Positions 22,791 through 35,094 of a DNA stretch of 64,000 nt are shown here, in pieces (position 1 is the first letter of the stretch; the number at the start of each line of letters is the position of its first letter). The position numbers and the translations under genes were made by a program. Origin of the DNA: Eretmocerus hayati (Eukaryota > Arthropoda > Insecta > Hymenoptera > Aphelinidae); contig CM056742.1 in the NCBI GenBank assembly GCA_029851415.1, positions 94,602,748 through 94,666,747 on the forward strand, read 5' to 3'. The notes below the pieces were generated by a model that had not been told where the DNA came from, searched no databases, and was given only the letters and a program-made list of their open reading frames with translations.

Positions 22791-24320
22791 TTTTTCGATC
22801 GACAGTATATGGGTGGTGCTGATGGCGAGAGTAGTGATAATCACGAGGTGGAGCTCCATATTTTAAGCAGATATGGCAAATGCTATTTTTTTTTCTTTTT
22901 TCTTCTCCAATTGCTCCTCTTGCTCCTCTCGTTTAAGTCTCGATTTTTTCCTCTTGACTCGAGCATTGTTTTCACTATTCTCCATGAATCAATAATATTG
23001 AATATCCTGTCACAATCGACGATCTAGCACCACGCAAGCTATTTCCCATGTATCTAATTTTAAAATCCTTTCAAAATGGTCATAATAGTCGATTTGCACA
23101 GAGTTGTCGTCAAATGCCCGAAACCGATATTGATAGTAGAGCTCAGAATCAGGAAACAACTAGTTGCGCGAATAACTACAAGCCCCCCTTGCGGTACACA
23201 GTCGTCCAAAATTCTCTACAATGTTTACCGGTGAGCACAAACATACACATCTACAGCGTAATGCTGTGTCTATGTTTGATAAGCCTGTACGACAAGCCGG
23301 AGCTCTGAAATTCCTTCTGCTCAAGATCTGGCGCTTCGTCCGTAATTCTTCAATTGACTGTAAAATTTTTGAATAAAGTCTATGGTGGCATTTGAAGGTA
23401 GAATGGGTTTTCTGGTGTGATTAATCTGTTTCCAAGATGATATGAGCGATTGCAACCTCATAGAAGCGCTGAGACGGGCTCGATCACATCGACCCCTTCG
23501 ATACAAATCTTGTAATGCTTCTCACTCAAATAACATTCCATATCAGGACATGAGAACTATGGGATATTGTTCAAAAATAGGTGGAGAAGAATGGGCAAAA
23601 CATTCCAGGAGCGTGCCCCCCTTCTCCCCCTCGTGCCGTGGAAATTTGACCATTTTGAGTCGAGTGGGCGCATGAACTGACCCATCTTCTTGATGCTATC
23701 ATTTAAACGCAATTGGTCGCACGCACCCAAACCAAACGGGATATTATTGGTGTTGTTTCAAGCTATTGAAATCCGTTTCGATCATATAACTATCGCAAAT
23801 GTTATTTTTTTTATAAGCTCAGTACGGGAGATCTCAACTTTTCGTGAAAACACGGTTACGCGACTTCGACGTTCGTTCATGAACGCCACGTTGAAGGCAC
23901 GCGTCTGAAACCAATCTTTTCTCAATATACAGGGTGCCTAAAATGTCACTGAATTTTGGCAGAATTTTTCGAGCAATGTTATTTTTGCAGCAGGCTGAAG
24001 AAATCAAAAAACGGCGCGAGTACGCTAAGAGATACCCAAAGAATGAGGGTTGCGGGCCGTGCTGTGGATAAACAGATTCTTTTGACAGAACAGCGAATAG
24101 AGTACACATTCCGAGGCCCTCGAACCTATTCAAATCAACTCCGACACTTTGATAATCTTTTGAAGGTTCAGAGATAGCGTGCAGTACGCCTAATGTCAAA
24201 AGTTCTGTAGAACCTCTCGTATGTATAATGTTTATTCGTCAACGCTTTCTCTTCTCCCCTTCATTCTAACAACTTCTGCTCTTCTACGAGTTTTAGAGGA
24301 TCACTCAAAGATGAGACCAG
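22791..24320. other. No recognised feature
   Basis: No supported gene. A CAGGGTGCCTAAAATG word at about 23930 looks like a TIR-element end, but no partner end was found. Confidence 0.35.
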
Positions 24321-24324
24321 TGAT

Positions 24325-25300
24325 TTGGCAGCTCTCACCTCCCAGTCAAATTTGATTCATGGGCTTTCGAGAGCAAAATTGATGAAATTTCGTCTTTTAA
24401 TACATAAATATCTTTTTCTAACAGAGTCTAACGGGAATTTGGGTAACCTAGAGTATACTTTTCTCGGCATAATCTATCGATTGGTTGATACCGAATATCT
24501 ATTTGATCTCTACAGAACTCGAAATTCTGAAAAAGTCAAAATTTTCACCAAAAACTCCAGATTAATCACATTTAAACCGATTTTAATGGAATTCCGTCTC
24601 AACCAAATGATGGAAATCGTTGGAAAATTCTGAGTTTAGGTACTCCTAATCTCTCGAAGATGCTTTCTCAGAAGAATAACTCAAAATATATGGAAATTCT
24701 CTCATGACTATTCATTTTCTCCCCATATCTTCCTCTAAAACTCGTTTATCTCGCTTTCAATGATCCAAGGGCATACTTTCCGGCGTTCTAAATCAATTGG
24801 TTGATATCGAATTCTTTCGAAATTCGTGAAATATCATTCAAATAGAGTTCTTCTCGGAAGAATCAAAATTACCACCAAAAACTCCTGTTCAATCATATAA
24901 AAACCGATTTTAGCATAATTCCGTCTCAACCAAACGATAGATACTGTTGGAGAGACCTCACTTAGGATGCCTCAAATCGGTCTTACATACTTCCTCAAAA
25001 GGATAACTCAAAATTTATGAAAACATTTTCATTGATACTCATTTTTCCGCGTATCTTTCTCTACAACTCATCTATCTCACTTCCGATGATCTACGGGCAT
25101 ATTTTTTCGGCATCCTAAATCAATTGGTTGATACCAAATCTTTTTGAAATCCGTGAAACATCATTCAAATTCAGTTATCTTTCGAAAAAATCGAAAATTT
25201 CCACAAAAACTCCATTTCAATCATATTCAAACTGACCGTACCAAATTCCATTCCCACCAAACCATAGATATTGCCAACAGAACTTGAGTTTAGACTCTCT
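24325..25300 (+). repeat. Third tandem repeat, ~328-bp period, three copies
   Basis: Landmarks recur at about 328 bp: CACCAAAAACTCC (24549, 24877, 25205), AATTGGTTGATA (about 24480, 24797, 25122), and TCTCAACCAAA / TCCCACCAAACCATAGAT (about 24598, 24925, 25250). The copies are diverged. No coding potential is visible. Confidence 0.7.
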
Positions 25301-25492
25301 GAATCCCTCGCAAAAGCTCCCTTGGAAGAATTGATCAAGATATAGGAAATTACTTGAGATTAGAATGCTAGTCATAGAAACTTCTTGCAAGATAGAGGAG
25401 ATTATCTGCAATTAGAATGCTAATGGATGCGGGATTTGTTATAGTTACTATCATTCAACGCTGTGAGAAAGCATTCTGCTAATCACTTTTAG
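25301..25492. other. No recognised feature
   Basis: Spacer before the LINE fragment; it lies outside the third ~328-bp repeat copy. Confidence 0.35.
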
Positions 25493-26434
25493 CAGCGTAT
25501 TTCTATTTTCATCAACGATCTTCCCAAGGTACTCAATTTTAGTCGGTACATGATTTATGCTGATGACACGCAGATTTGGAGAAGCTGTGAGCACTTTGAG
25601 ATCACTGATGCCCTGAAAAAAGTCGAGGCGGATGCCAACGCTATCTGTCAATGGGCCTTACAGAATGGCCTTAGTCTTAATCTCAAGAAAACCAAGGTGA
25701 TGATCTTGGGTAGCAAAGAGAATCTTCGCCACCTCGACACTGGCAATCTTCCCAAATTAGTCATAAACGGCACCCCTCTAGATTACGTATCACAGGTGAA
25801 AAATCTGGGCGTTTGGATATCTAATGACCTGAATTGGAAGAAGCAAGTCTCCCACATTTGTCAGCAGGTCTTTGGTAGTCTACGGCAACTTCGCGCTCAC
25901 CATCATGCACTCTCATTCTCTATCAGGAAACAGCTTGTTCAATCACTCATCATGCCATCTTTTGACTATGCTTGTCTAGTATACCATGGCCTAACCAAAG
26001 AGCTCGACCTCAAGCTGCAGAGAGCACAAAATGCATGTGTACGATTTGTTTTTGGCAATATACCTTGGCGCGATCACGTCACACCGTATCGTAGGCAACT
26101 AGGCTGGCTCACTGTGAAATCTCGTAGAGAGTATTTCTTAGCGGGTCAAATTTTCCAGATCTTGAAAAACGGTATCCCATTATATCTAGCTTGCAATTTC
26201 ACCGAAATATGCAATACCACTTTGCATAGATCTGAGCGCTTACAAAGTGGGGATCTCTTGATAAGAAACGCGAGAACGAATGCATTCAATAACTCATTCC
26301 AGCTCTTGGGTGCCAAGTACTGGAATGAGCTACCGAAAAGCCTGACATCGCTTCCTCGAGACACAACGGACATAAAAACATTCAAGATTCACCATTTAGC
26401 GTATCTGCGTGATTGTGATCGAGATGCTTCTTAA
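25493..26434 (+). pseudogene. CR1/jockey-like LINE reverse transcriptase C-terminal half, copy 1
   Basis: The frame opens within the reverse transcriptase palm at FINDLP and reads through the catalytic YADDTQIW box. It continues through the thumb (LNLKKTKVMILGS, VKNLGVWISNDLNW) and a C-terminal domain ending WNELPKSL to a stop at 26434. The endonuclease and the front half of the RT are missing, so this is a 5'-truncated insertion. The 3' UTR continues to about 26743, with AATAAA and (AATC)n at the end, then (CT)n. Clade assignment (CR1/L2/jockey group) is from motif spacing only. Confidence 0.85.
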
Positions 26435-26740
26435 AAGCTTACCCAGCTGATGATTGCGCTTCTGAGCTTCCTTCCCGAAATAAATCCTCCCCTATCGATC
26501 AACTTTTACCGAGTTTTCAATCATCTCGAGCAAACGGTACCAAAGTCATATGATAATTCTTTTGATACGATCTATTTATTATTTGTAATTTTAGTTTTTA
26601 GTTTTAATTTATTTGTAGCTCACCAGCAGTGTTATATATGTATATTTAAATGTTATCTACAAATGTTATTGGATTCTGTACATTTCAAATTGCCCTATGG
26701 GACCCATTGTCCCCGGGCCAATAAACCTAAATCAATCAAT

Positions 26741-26743
<3 letters not shown>

Positions 26744-26817
<74 letters not shown>
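26744..26817 (+). repeat. (CT)n microsatellite
   Basis: Perfect CT dinucleotides, about 36 units, between the (AATC)n tail of LINE copy 1 and the start of copy 2. Confidence 0.95.
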
Positions 26818-26819
<2 letters not shown>

Positions 26820-27706
26820 CAGCAGGTCTTTGGTAGTCTACGGCAACTTCGCGCTCACCATCATGCACTCTCATTCTCTATCAGGAAACAGCTTCTTCAA
26901 TCACTCATCATGCCATCTTTTGACTATGCTTGTCTAGTATACCATGGCCTAACCAAAGAGCTCGACCTCAAGCTGCAGAGAGCACAAAATGCATGTGTAC
27001 GATTTGTTTTTGGCAATATACCTTGGCGCGATCACGTCACACCGTATCGTAGGCAACTAGGCTGGCTCACTGTGAAATCTCGTAGAGAGTATTTCTTAGC
27101 GGGTCAAATTTTCCAGATCTTGAAAAACGGTATCCCATTATATCTAGCTTGCAATTTCACCGAAATATGCAATACCACTTTGCATAGATCTGAGCGCTTA
27201 CAAAGTGGGGATCTCTTGATAAGAAACGCGAGAACGAATGCATTCAATAACTCATTCCAGCTCTTGGGTGCCAAGTACTGGAATGAGCTACCGAAAAGCC
27301 TGACATCGCTTCCTCGAGACACAACGGACATAAAAACATTCAAGATTCACCATTTAGCGTATCTGCGTGATTGTGATCGAGATGCTTCTTAAAAGCTTAC
27401 CCAGCTGATGATTGCGCTTCTGAGCTTCCTTCCCGAAATAAATCCTCCCCTATCGATCAACTTTTACCGAGTTTTCAATCATCTCGAGCAAACGGTACCA
27501 AAGTCATATGATAATTCTTTTGATATGATCTATTTATTATTTGTAATTTTAGTTTTTAGTTTTAATTTATTTGTAGCTCACCAGCAGTGTTATATATGTA
27601 TATTTAAATGTTATCTACAAATGTTATTGGATTCTGTACATTTCAAATTGCCCTATGGGACCCATTGTCCCCGGGCCAATAAACCTAAATCAATCAATCA
27701 ATCAAT

Positions 27707-27710
<4 letters not shown>
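26818..27710 (+). mobile_element. Second, shorter copy of the same LINE 3' end
   Basis: It matches 25860-26743 almost perfectly with an offset of 958 bp. I noted one coding change (a V to L codon change near 26893) and one 3' UTR change. It begins inside the thumb region at TCAGCAGGTC and includes the stop at 27392, AATAAA and the (AATC)n tail. It is either a tandem duplication of LINE tail plus (CT)n, or a second truncated insertion into the first tail. Confidence 0.85.

Positions 27711-27763
<53 letters not shown>
27711..27763 (+). repeat. (CT)n microsatellite
   Basis: CT dinucleotides abut the poly(T) that is the 3' tail of the minus-strand R1-like LINE. With 33724-33815 they form the two sides of its insertion site. 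Confidence 0.9.
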
Positions 27764-27772
<9 letters not shown>

Positions 27773-28255
27773 TTTTTTTTTTTTTTAAGGTGGTTAGAGG
27801 GCAAAATCTGCCTCAGGATCCCTCGGATCCGTCCCCAGACACCGGACTGGTTCAGCTTACGCGGACTATGCATAGCCCACGCAGGCCATACCAGGCGGGA
27901 CACGGGTTTGGGTGGGGCCCACTGAGAGGTGGGCCCGGCCGTGTAATATCCCTCTCCCCTCGATGTCCGATACCTAGGGCATCGGGCAATCAAGAAGGAG
28001 ATCCACCTGCATCTACCATCTCATCCCGGAACCGCGTGAGCATTACTTCAGGATGAGCGGCATGTCTCGCGCTCGATTGCGAGCGTTCCTCTTCTCCATC
28101 TTCTCTCTTCGGCCACTTGTCGGCATCTTCTATCTTCACTCTTCATTGTTCCCTCTCTTTCTTCTTTCTTCTCTTTTCTTTCTTCTTTCTTCCCTCTTCA
28201 GTGCATCAGATTCCTCCTGGAATCATTTGGGCCTCTTCTGTTTCAATCGGCAGAG

Positions 28256-31200
28256 TCACTGTAATTCGCCTGCTTCGAGGCGCCTTACTTCCCTCTCTTT
28301 CTCCTCTTTGTGGGTCATCACCAGCTTGATGTATCCGGTGAGTCTATCCCATGTCTCCTGGTTGCGGAGTAAGTACGGGACGAGATTCTCAGGTGTTAGT
28401 TGAGCACCCAGCCATTCATCCAGCTCGGTGCGCTCTCTCCGGGTGTCGCTGCACTTGAACAGGGCATGTTCGGCGTCATCCCATTCGTCCCCGCATGACT
28501 GACATGCTGGGGTCGTCCTCTTCTTGAACCTGGTTAGATAGGAACCGAAGCAACCATGATCGCTCAGTGCCTGCGTCGTCCAGTAGTCCATCTCTCCGTG
28601 GGTGCGTTCCGCCCACTTGGCTACGTCACGGATCAGCCGGTGCGTCCATCTGCCGTTCGCGAATGGCGAATCCCACTCAGTTTGCCAATGCTCAAGGGTG
28701 GTTTCCTTCTCGTTGTCGCGGATGATCTCCTTCATCGTCGGAGTGAGTACTCGTTCGGCTCCGATCACTTTCTGGCGGTCCCAGATCCTCACTCGCTCCG
28801 CGACGAGCAAGTGGATGGGCGGAGTACTCGCCAATACGTAAGCCGCATCTCCTGACACAGTGCGGTAGGCACGGATACTCCTCAGGGCCGCTCTTCGGTG
28901 GACAGGCCCCATTCTCTTCTCGATGATGGTCTTCTCTACCCTCTTCCCCCACACGGGTGCACCGTACAGCATGATGGAGGTAGTGACGGTGTTGAGAAGT
29001 GCGCGCCTCTTTTCCTTGGGTCCTCCGATATTCGGCATAAGCCGCTGGAGCGCCGCACCGACCTTGCTCGCCTTCTGGGCGGCTTCCTGGATGTGCTTCT
29101 TGAACGACCACTTGTCGTCGAGCCATACACCGAGGTATTTCAGCTCTGTCTTCCGTGGAATCTCTTGCCCGTTGATATAAAACCGGGGTAAGTCAAACTT
29201 CCTACGCCTTGTGACCACGATTGCTTCGCACTTCTTGACAGCGAGCTCCAGAAGCCTGCTAATCATCCACTCGTAGACTCGGGCTAGCGCTTCGTTCGCG
29301 CGTCTACCCAAGAGTTCCTCGTTGTCAGCCCATACTATGAGTCCCGCGTCGTCCGCGAAAGCCACTATTATCACTCCTTCTGGCAGTTCGATAGACAGTA
29401 AGCTGTCATACTGGGTGTTCCAGTTGAACGGCCCGGAGACCGATCCCTGTCCGATTCCGGCGGACAGTACCCGAATCTCTTGTCCCTCGTCGGTGTCGTA
29501 CACGAGGGTCCTGTTCCGCAGGTAGTCACTCGTGACGGCTAGTAGATAGGGGGGCACTTTACCTGCTTGGGATTGATAGACTCGCTCCCAGCTCGCGCAG
29601 TTGAATGCGTTCTTTATGTCCAACGCAATGATGGCACAGAATCCTCCTCTTCCTTGGTATGGGTTCCCTACCGACGCTTGAACCCGTTCTTGGACCGCCT
29701 CGATCGCGTGCACAGTGCTCCGTCCCTTCCGGAACCCGAACTGCATTGGTGATAGCCCACCGACTTCTTCGTAGGCTTTTTCCACCCTGTGTAGCACCAT
29801 CCTCTCGTACATTTTCCCGATATTGTCGAGCATGCTGAGAGGGCGTTGACCTCCTTGACCCTTAGGTATCAGGACCAGCTTCTGGCGTTTCCACTTGTCC
29901 GGGAAAGTTCCCGCGCTCAGACAGATGTTGAAGAGGTCGAGGAGTAGATCTGGCTTGTATTTGAAGACCAGTTTCAGAGCCTCGTTTGGGATGCCATCCA
30001 GGCCAGGGGCCTTGCCGTTCGGCATTCTCTTCGCCGCTATGAGTAGCTCTTGCATAGTGAAGAGCGGGATGGGGTCTTCGCTCTCCATAGGGAATGTAAC
30101 TCTGGGTTCTCCTGCTGGGAAGAGGTCTTCCACGATGGTGCGCAATGTTGCTGCATCGGTCGGTGCTGGGTTGCCCTTCCGAGGTCGGACCTTTGACATG
30201 ACCACGCGATATGGCGTGCCCCAGGGGTCTCCGTTAACCATGTCGCACAGTTCACCCCAGCACTTCTCTTTGCTCCTCCGGATGGCTAGAACGAGAGCCT
30301 TCTTTGCTTCTTTGTACGCTCTGTCATCTTCCGCCAGCGATGGTCGTTGCAGCTTCCTTGATCGCCATGCGGTCCTCCTTTTCTTGTTGCTCGTTCTTCG
30401 GAGAGCCTTGATCTCATCGGTGATCCAGTACTCTGGTTTCCTCCAGAAACATGGTGTTGTCCTGCGAGGCATCGAAGCGTCGCAAGCTCTCGTGATGGCG
30501 GATGTTACCATCGCCACAGCCTCGTCCGAGGCGGAGTTCATCGGGAGATCTTCGACTGTTTCTATCGATTCCCGGAATTTTCCCTCGTCCAGCTTCCGTA
30601 CCTGCCACCCCGTTGGTCGCGGTCTGCGTGTCGTCTGTCTCTGTCCGTCAGTCCTAAGTCGAAACCGAATATGTCGATGGTCACTCAGTGTTTCCGTGTC
30701 CAGAACTTCCCACGATGTCATACGTCCCATGAGCGACGGGCTCATGAACGTCAGGTCGAGGACCGATGATGAACCTCCCTCCCGGGACCGAGTGTCGTGC
30801 CGGTAATAGGTGATAACCCCCGTCTCGTTCGCGAGCACTAATCCCAATGCCTCCATGGCATCAGCGAGTATTACCCCCCGTCTATCGCGCGGCCCCCCGC
30901 TCCAAGTCGGTTCCTTGGAGTTGAAATCTCCCGCGATTATAGCTGGGCCCCCCCATTGCCTCACATCCTCTTCTAGGTCGTGGAGCTCGTCTTCAAATTC
31001 GTGCGTCTTGAGCGACGGCGAGTAGTAGCAGCTGTATACAGCTGTGCCCCCTATGGTCTTTCGAGCATAACCACGGCCACTAACAGCTGGTTCAGTCTCG
31101 CGGATCGCGGGATTCGTGATCTGGATTAGGGTGTGTCCACAAGTGAAGCGCCCGCGCTGAGCCCCGACGCGCGGCACCGCTCCCGGCACCCGCGCTGGCA

Positions 31201-31586
31201 CCGCGCTCTGAGCAGGCTCAAAAATTCGCCACGTTACCGACTATATCCGGAGTATAGAACCGAAGTTCGGCCACCTCGATCGCTAAGTATAACTCCGAAA
31301 AGAGGAGTCAACGTGTGTGTCTATAAATTTACACAAACAATTTCTAGCGCGCGCCAGCGCCGGTGCCGGGAGCGGCGCCACGCGCCGGGGCTCGGCGCGG
31401 GCGCTTCACTTGTGGACACACCCTTACAGCGGTCCCCCAGTGATCGAACGTGGAACGGGAAAGTTCGCGCTTCCGAGGCGGTTCGGAGATGATCAGAACA
31501 TCGATGCCCCCTTCCTTGGCGGCAGTGTGTAGGAGGTCACAAGCGTCCCCGCTTCTCCTGAGGTTGGCTTGGATGGAGTTAGCCAT
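28256..31586 (-). pseudogene. R1-like LINE ORF2: endonuclease and reverse transcriptase, interrupted by a MITE
   Basis: ORF2 starts at the ATG at 31586 (8-nt overlap with the ORF1 stop). It encodes an apurinic-type endonuclease (AGDFNSKEPTWSGG, and the SDHRHI active-site box), a reverse transcriptase with GKAPGLDGIPNE, FGFRKGRSTVHAI and the catalytic FADD, and a C-terminal CCHC knuckle (CQSCGDEWDDAEHALFKC). A 295-bp MITE plus a TTA duplication lies near the front of the endonuclease. Without those 298 bp the span is 3033 nt, a whole number of codons (1010 residues). The only lesion I see is the insertion. An ATG inside the MITE allows an artefactual shorter frame from 31201. Confidence 0.92.
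31129..31423. mobile_element. 295-bp PIF/Harbinger-like MITE in LINE ORF2
   Basis: The ends GGGTGTGTCCACAAGTGAAG are inverted on both sides and extend for about 75 bp of GC-rich arm. The flanks are TTA (31126-31128) and TTA (31424-31426). A 3-bp TTA duplication is characteristic of PIF/Harbinger elements. The reading frame of the LINE resumes exactly across the site. No transposase frame is present. Confidence 0.85.
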
Positions 31587-33452
31587 TTCTTCCCCCCCTG
31601 CGTCTATATGTCGCCCTCGCGTTTTGGTAGGCTGTGCAGTTGCTGGAGCCTGACCTGTGGTCAGATCTGGTTCCGATAGCCACGCAGCTAAGGCATTTTG
31701 GTTTCTCTTTACAGGTAGCGGCGAGGTGTCCTGGTTCACCGCACTGGAAGCAGAGTTTCGGTTGACGTTCCTCTGCCTTCTCTTTTTTGCAGCCTGAGGC
31801 CTTGTGGCCATACTCTAGGCAGTTATAGCAGCGTGGGATGCCTCCCTTCTCGCGGATTCTCACTCTGCTCCATCCCACCTTGGGTTCTTTCCAGTCCAGG
31901 AGGCGGTGAGCGAGCCTCGCTGGGATGGACACAACCGCTGTTTGGGTGCCTCGGGAGCCGTTTCGCAGGCTCTTGACTATTATGGCTCCATCCTCGTTTT
32001 CTGGTAGGGCCTTCGCGAGGTCCTTCTGCACTTTAGTTTTGTCGACATCGTAGTCGACTCCGAGAACCTCGAGGGTCATGCTATTTGCGAGGCAGTGGAC
32101 GGCCCCTTCTTGCCCGACGACTGGTGTCAGAGCCGCTTTGATGGCTGCAGCGTCGGTGCCCTTCCTCAGTTCAATGAGGATTTGTCCTTCCTGTGTCTTG
32201 CGGATGCCCGTGACTTTAGAGCCCACTTCTTCATTAAGGTCATCCGTCTTTATCTTGCGCAGCATATCTGCGTAGCTTAACCCACCTTGGTTTGCTGTGA
32301 CGAGAACGGCGTCGGATTTCGCTCTTCTTGGCTTCATCTTTGCCTTCTTTCCAGCGGTGTCACTTGATCGACCGCTTTTCTTTGCCCTCTTTGTATTTCT
32401 CTTAGAGACCACTTCCTGCCAAGGCCCGTCCTGCTTGGGCTTATTAGGAGTCGATGTCGAGCGCGGTGTTTCGAGGGCTCCCGATGGATGTCCGCGTCGC
32501 GTCCTCTTCGTATTGTGCTGTTTCTCTTGTCGCGATTCCGGTTTATTCGCCCCCCTTCCCTGTGTGCCGCTTCCCGACGCGGCTGGCCCAGAGGGCTGCG
32601 CACTCCTCTTCATTTTTAGGGTCTTCTCCGCTTCGAGAAGTGTCGTCTCGAAAGCCGCTCTCTTCCCTTTGTCTGCCGCAAGTAGGCCTTCGAGAGCGTG
32701 GCCAATCTTCTTGAGCTCTTCCATGTCGCCCTGAGTTCCTTCTGGGATGTTGGAGGCAGACTCGGCTATCCCTATGACCAAGTTCAGGTGGTCGAGGAGA
32801 AGATGAGTCTTCTCCTCCATCTGTTCTCGGCACATTTTCAAGTCCCTCCATCCTTCCATTAGATCGGGGGCCTTGTCTCCATTTCTTTGTCGACTGGCCT
32901 TCTCAGGTGTGGGGAACCGATCGATGTCCATATCCTCCGGTGTTTTTGACCTCTTTCGAGTCCGCGGTCGCAGTCCTTGGATGTCAGGGTGTCTTCTGAC
33001 TTCTGGGACTCCGTGGTGGTGTTAGAGTCCCCTGAATCCGAGCTGGAATCGACGGTATCGTCTCCCTTGTTCTTGTCTTGCGTAAGCTGGATCTTGATCG
33101 CGGGGTTGATCTTCATCAGCTTGTCTGCCGCCGCTTGCGCTTCTGCAGCAACCTTCGCGTTCTTCTCTTTTTGGCTCAAGAATGTGAGCTTCGATTGCTT
33201 CAGCGTTTGCTTATCTACTTCCTCACCCGGACCCTTCCTCTCCCTGCTGTTCGGGGTGAGGTCTACTCCTTTCTGGTGTTGGTCCTTTCCTCCAACTATC
33301 TTCGCCAGAGGCGTATTTCCATCGCTTGTAGCTTTACGCGTGAGTCCACCAGCCAAGTGTGCCACTGGTAGCGCGCTTTGCATCGTTGGGGCCCCCCCCC
33401 CCCCCAAGATCCGAATGGGGCCCCGCTTTACTTGGGGAATTCTTGCCGTCAA
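31579..33452 (-). pseudogene. R1-like LINE ORF1 (Gag-like, zinc knuckles), one frameshift
   Basis: Two overlapping frames, 33452-32859 and 32931-31579, together make one Gag-like protein of roughly 600 residues with a frame change near 32930-32970. The C-terminal part has three CCHC-type knuckles (CYNCLEYGHKASGC, CFQCGEPGHLAATC, CLSCVAIG plus HRSGSSNC), preceded by a domain containing LSYADMLRKI and RGTQTAVVSIP. Such proteins bind the LINE RNA and carry it to the target. The N-terminal part is basic and Ser/Thr-rich. The stop codon overlaps the ORF2 start. Confidence 0.85.
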
Positions 33453-33721
33453 TGCTGGACATCTTCTTCTTTCTTCTTTTTTCCAGGGCCTGGAGTCGCA
33501 TGCTGGCCGACCCCGGACCAGGCCAGCACGGGTGTGGTGTGTTGTGTGATGCGTGTTCTGTATAATGTTGGTATGTCTGTGTAATGCTTGAGCAAGCGTA
33601 AGTATGGTGCGTGTAGAGTGTAGTGTGTGTGTTAGTGTAAGTGTAGGACTCGGGTCCGGAGGGGCGTCACTCCCTCAAGCTCCAAGTGCAACCCTAGGGT
33701 CACACCCAAAGCCCCCTACGG

Positions 33722-33723
<2 letters not shown>

Positions 33724-33815
<92 letters not shown>
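33724..33815 (+). repeat. (TC)n microsatellite
   Basis: About 46 TC units directly at the 5' end of the R1-like LINE. Confidence 0.95.
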
Positions 33816-33817
<2 letters not shown>

Positions 33818-35094
33818 CTTGAAAAGTCCTTTTTTTTTTTTTTTTTTAAGGTGGTTAGAGGGCAAAATCTGCCTCAGGATCCCTCGGATCCGTCCCCAGA
33901 CACCGGACTGGTTCAGCTTACGCGGACTACGCATAGCCCACGCAGGCCATACCAGGCGGGACACGGGTTTGGGTGGGGCCCACCGAGAGGTGGGCCCGGC
34001 CGTGTAATATCCCTCTCCCCTCGATGTCCGATACCTAGGGCATCGGGCAATCAAGAAGGAGATCCACCTGCATCTACCATCTCATCCCGGAACCGCGTGA
34101 GCATTACTTCAGGATGAGCGGCATGTCTCGCGCTCGATTGCGAGCGTTCCTCTTCTCCATCTTCTCTCTTCGGCCACTTGTCGGCATCTTCTATCTTCAC
34201 TCTTCATTGTTCCCTCTCTTTCTTCTTTCTTCTCTCTTCTTTCTTCTTTCTTCCCTCTTCAGTGCATCAGATTCCTCCTGGAATCATTTGGGCCTCTTCT
34301 GTTTCAATCGGCAGAGTCACTGTAATTCGCCTGCTTCGAGGCGCCTTACTTCCCTCTCTTTCTCCTCTTTGTGGGTCATCACCAGCTTGATGTATCCGGT
34401 GAGTCTATCCCATGTCTCCTGGTTGCGGAGTAAGTACGGGACGAGATTCTCAGGTGTTAGTTGAGCACCCAGCCATTCATCCAGCTCGGCGCGCTCTCTC
34501 CGGGTGTCGCTGCACTTGAACAGGGCATGTTCGGCGTCATCCCATTCGTCCCCGCATGACTGACATGCTGGGGTCGTCCTCTTCTTGAACCTGGTTAGAT
34601 AGGAACCGAAGCAACCATGATCGCTCAGTGCCTGCGTCGTCCAGTAGTCCATCTCTCCGTGGGTGCGTTCCGCCCACTTGGCTACGTCACGGATCAGCCG
34701 GTGCGTCCATCTGCCGTTCGCAAATGGCGAATCCCACTCAGTTTGCCAATGCTCAAGGGTGGTTTCCTTCTCGTTGTCGCGGATGATCTCCTTCATCGTC
34801 GGAGTGAGTACTCGTTCGGCTCCGATCACTTTCTGGCGGTCCCAGATCCTCACTCGCTCCGCGACGAGCAAGTGGATGGGCGGAGTACTCGCCAATACGT
34901 AAGCCGCATCTCCTGACACAGTGCGGTAGGCACGGATACTCCTCAGGGCCGCTCTTCGGTGGACAGGCCCCATTCTCTTCTCGATGATGGTCTTCTCTAC
35001 CCTCTTCCCCCACACGGGTGCACCGTACAGCATGATGGAGGTAGTGACGGTGTTGAGAAGTGCGCGCCTCTTTTCCTTGATCTTGAAAAGTCCT
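33816..35094 (-). mobile_element. 5'-truncated second copy of the R1-like LINE with a 15-bp target duplication
   Basis: ATCTTGAAAAGTCCT occurs at 33816-33830 and again at 35080-35094. Between them (33831-35079) is a poly(T) tail and the 3' 1.23 kb of the same LINE, almost identical to 27770-29020. The ORF2 tail (35033-34317 and upstream) includes the CCHC knuckle and natural stop. The near-identity and clean duplication mark a recent insertion, made after the (TC)n tract existed. Confidence 0.93.

Larger units (their letters stand above)
27764..33723 (-). mobile_element. Nearly complete R1-like non-LTR retrotransposon
   Basis: Minus-strand element of about 5.96 kb with a 5' UTR, ORF1, ORF2, a ~470-bp 3' UTR and a poly(A) tail (T-run 27764-27786). 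Both sides are (CT)n, so it sits inside a microsatellite. ORF1 stop and ORF2 start overlap as ATGGCTAA, a common R1-clade arrangement. A 295-bp MITE interrupts ORF2, and ORF1 carries one frameshift. Confidence 0.9.

Noticed and set aside
23929..23950. TIR end CAGGGTGCC at 23.93 kb as a hAT element
   Set aside because: No inverted partner or duplication found nearby.
25550..27788. Long Leu-Ser or Glu-Arg repeats at protein ends
   Set aside because: Translation of the (CT)n microsatellite, not a protein feature.
29895..30806. 303-codon plus-strand frame opposite LINE ORF2
   Set aside because: Antisense shadow of the reverse transcriptase frame; no domain.
31133..31492. Plus-strand ORFs around the GC-rich arms at 31.1-31.5 kb
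   Set aside because: They cross the inverted arms of the MITE and the antisense of LINE ORF2.
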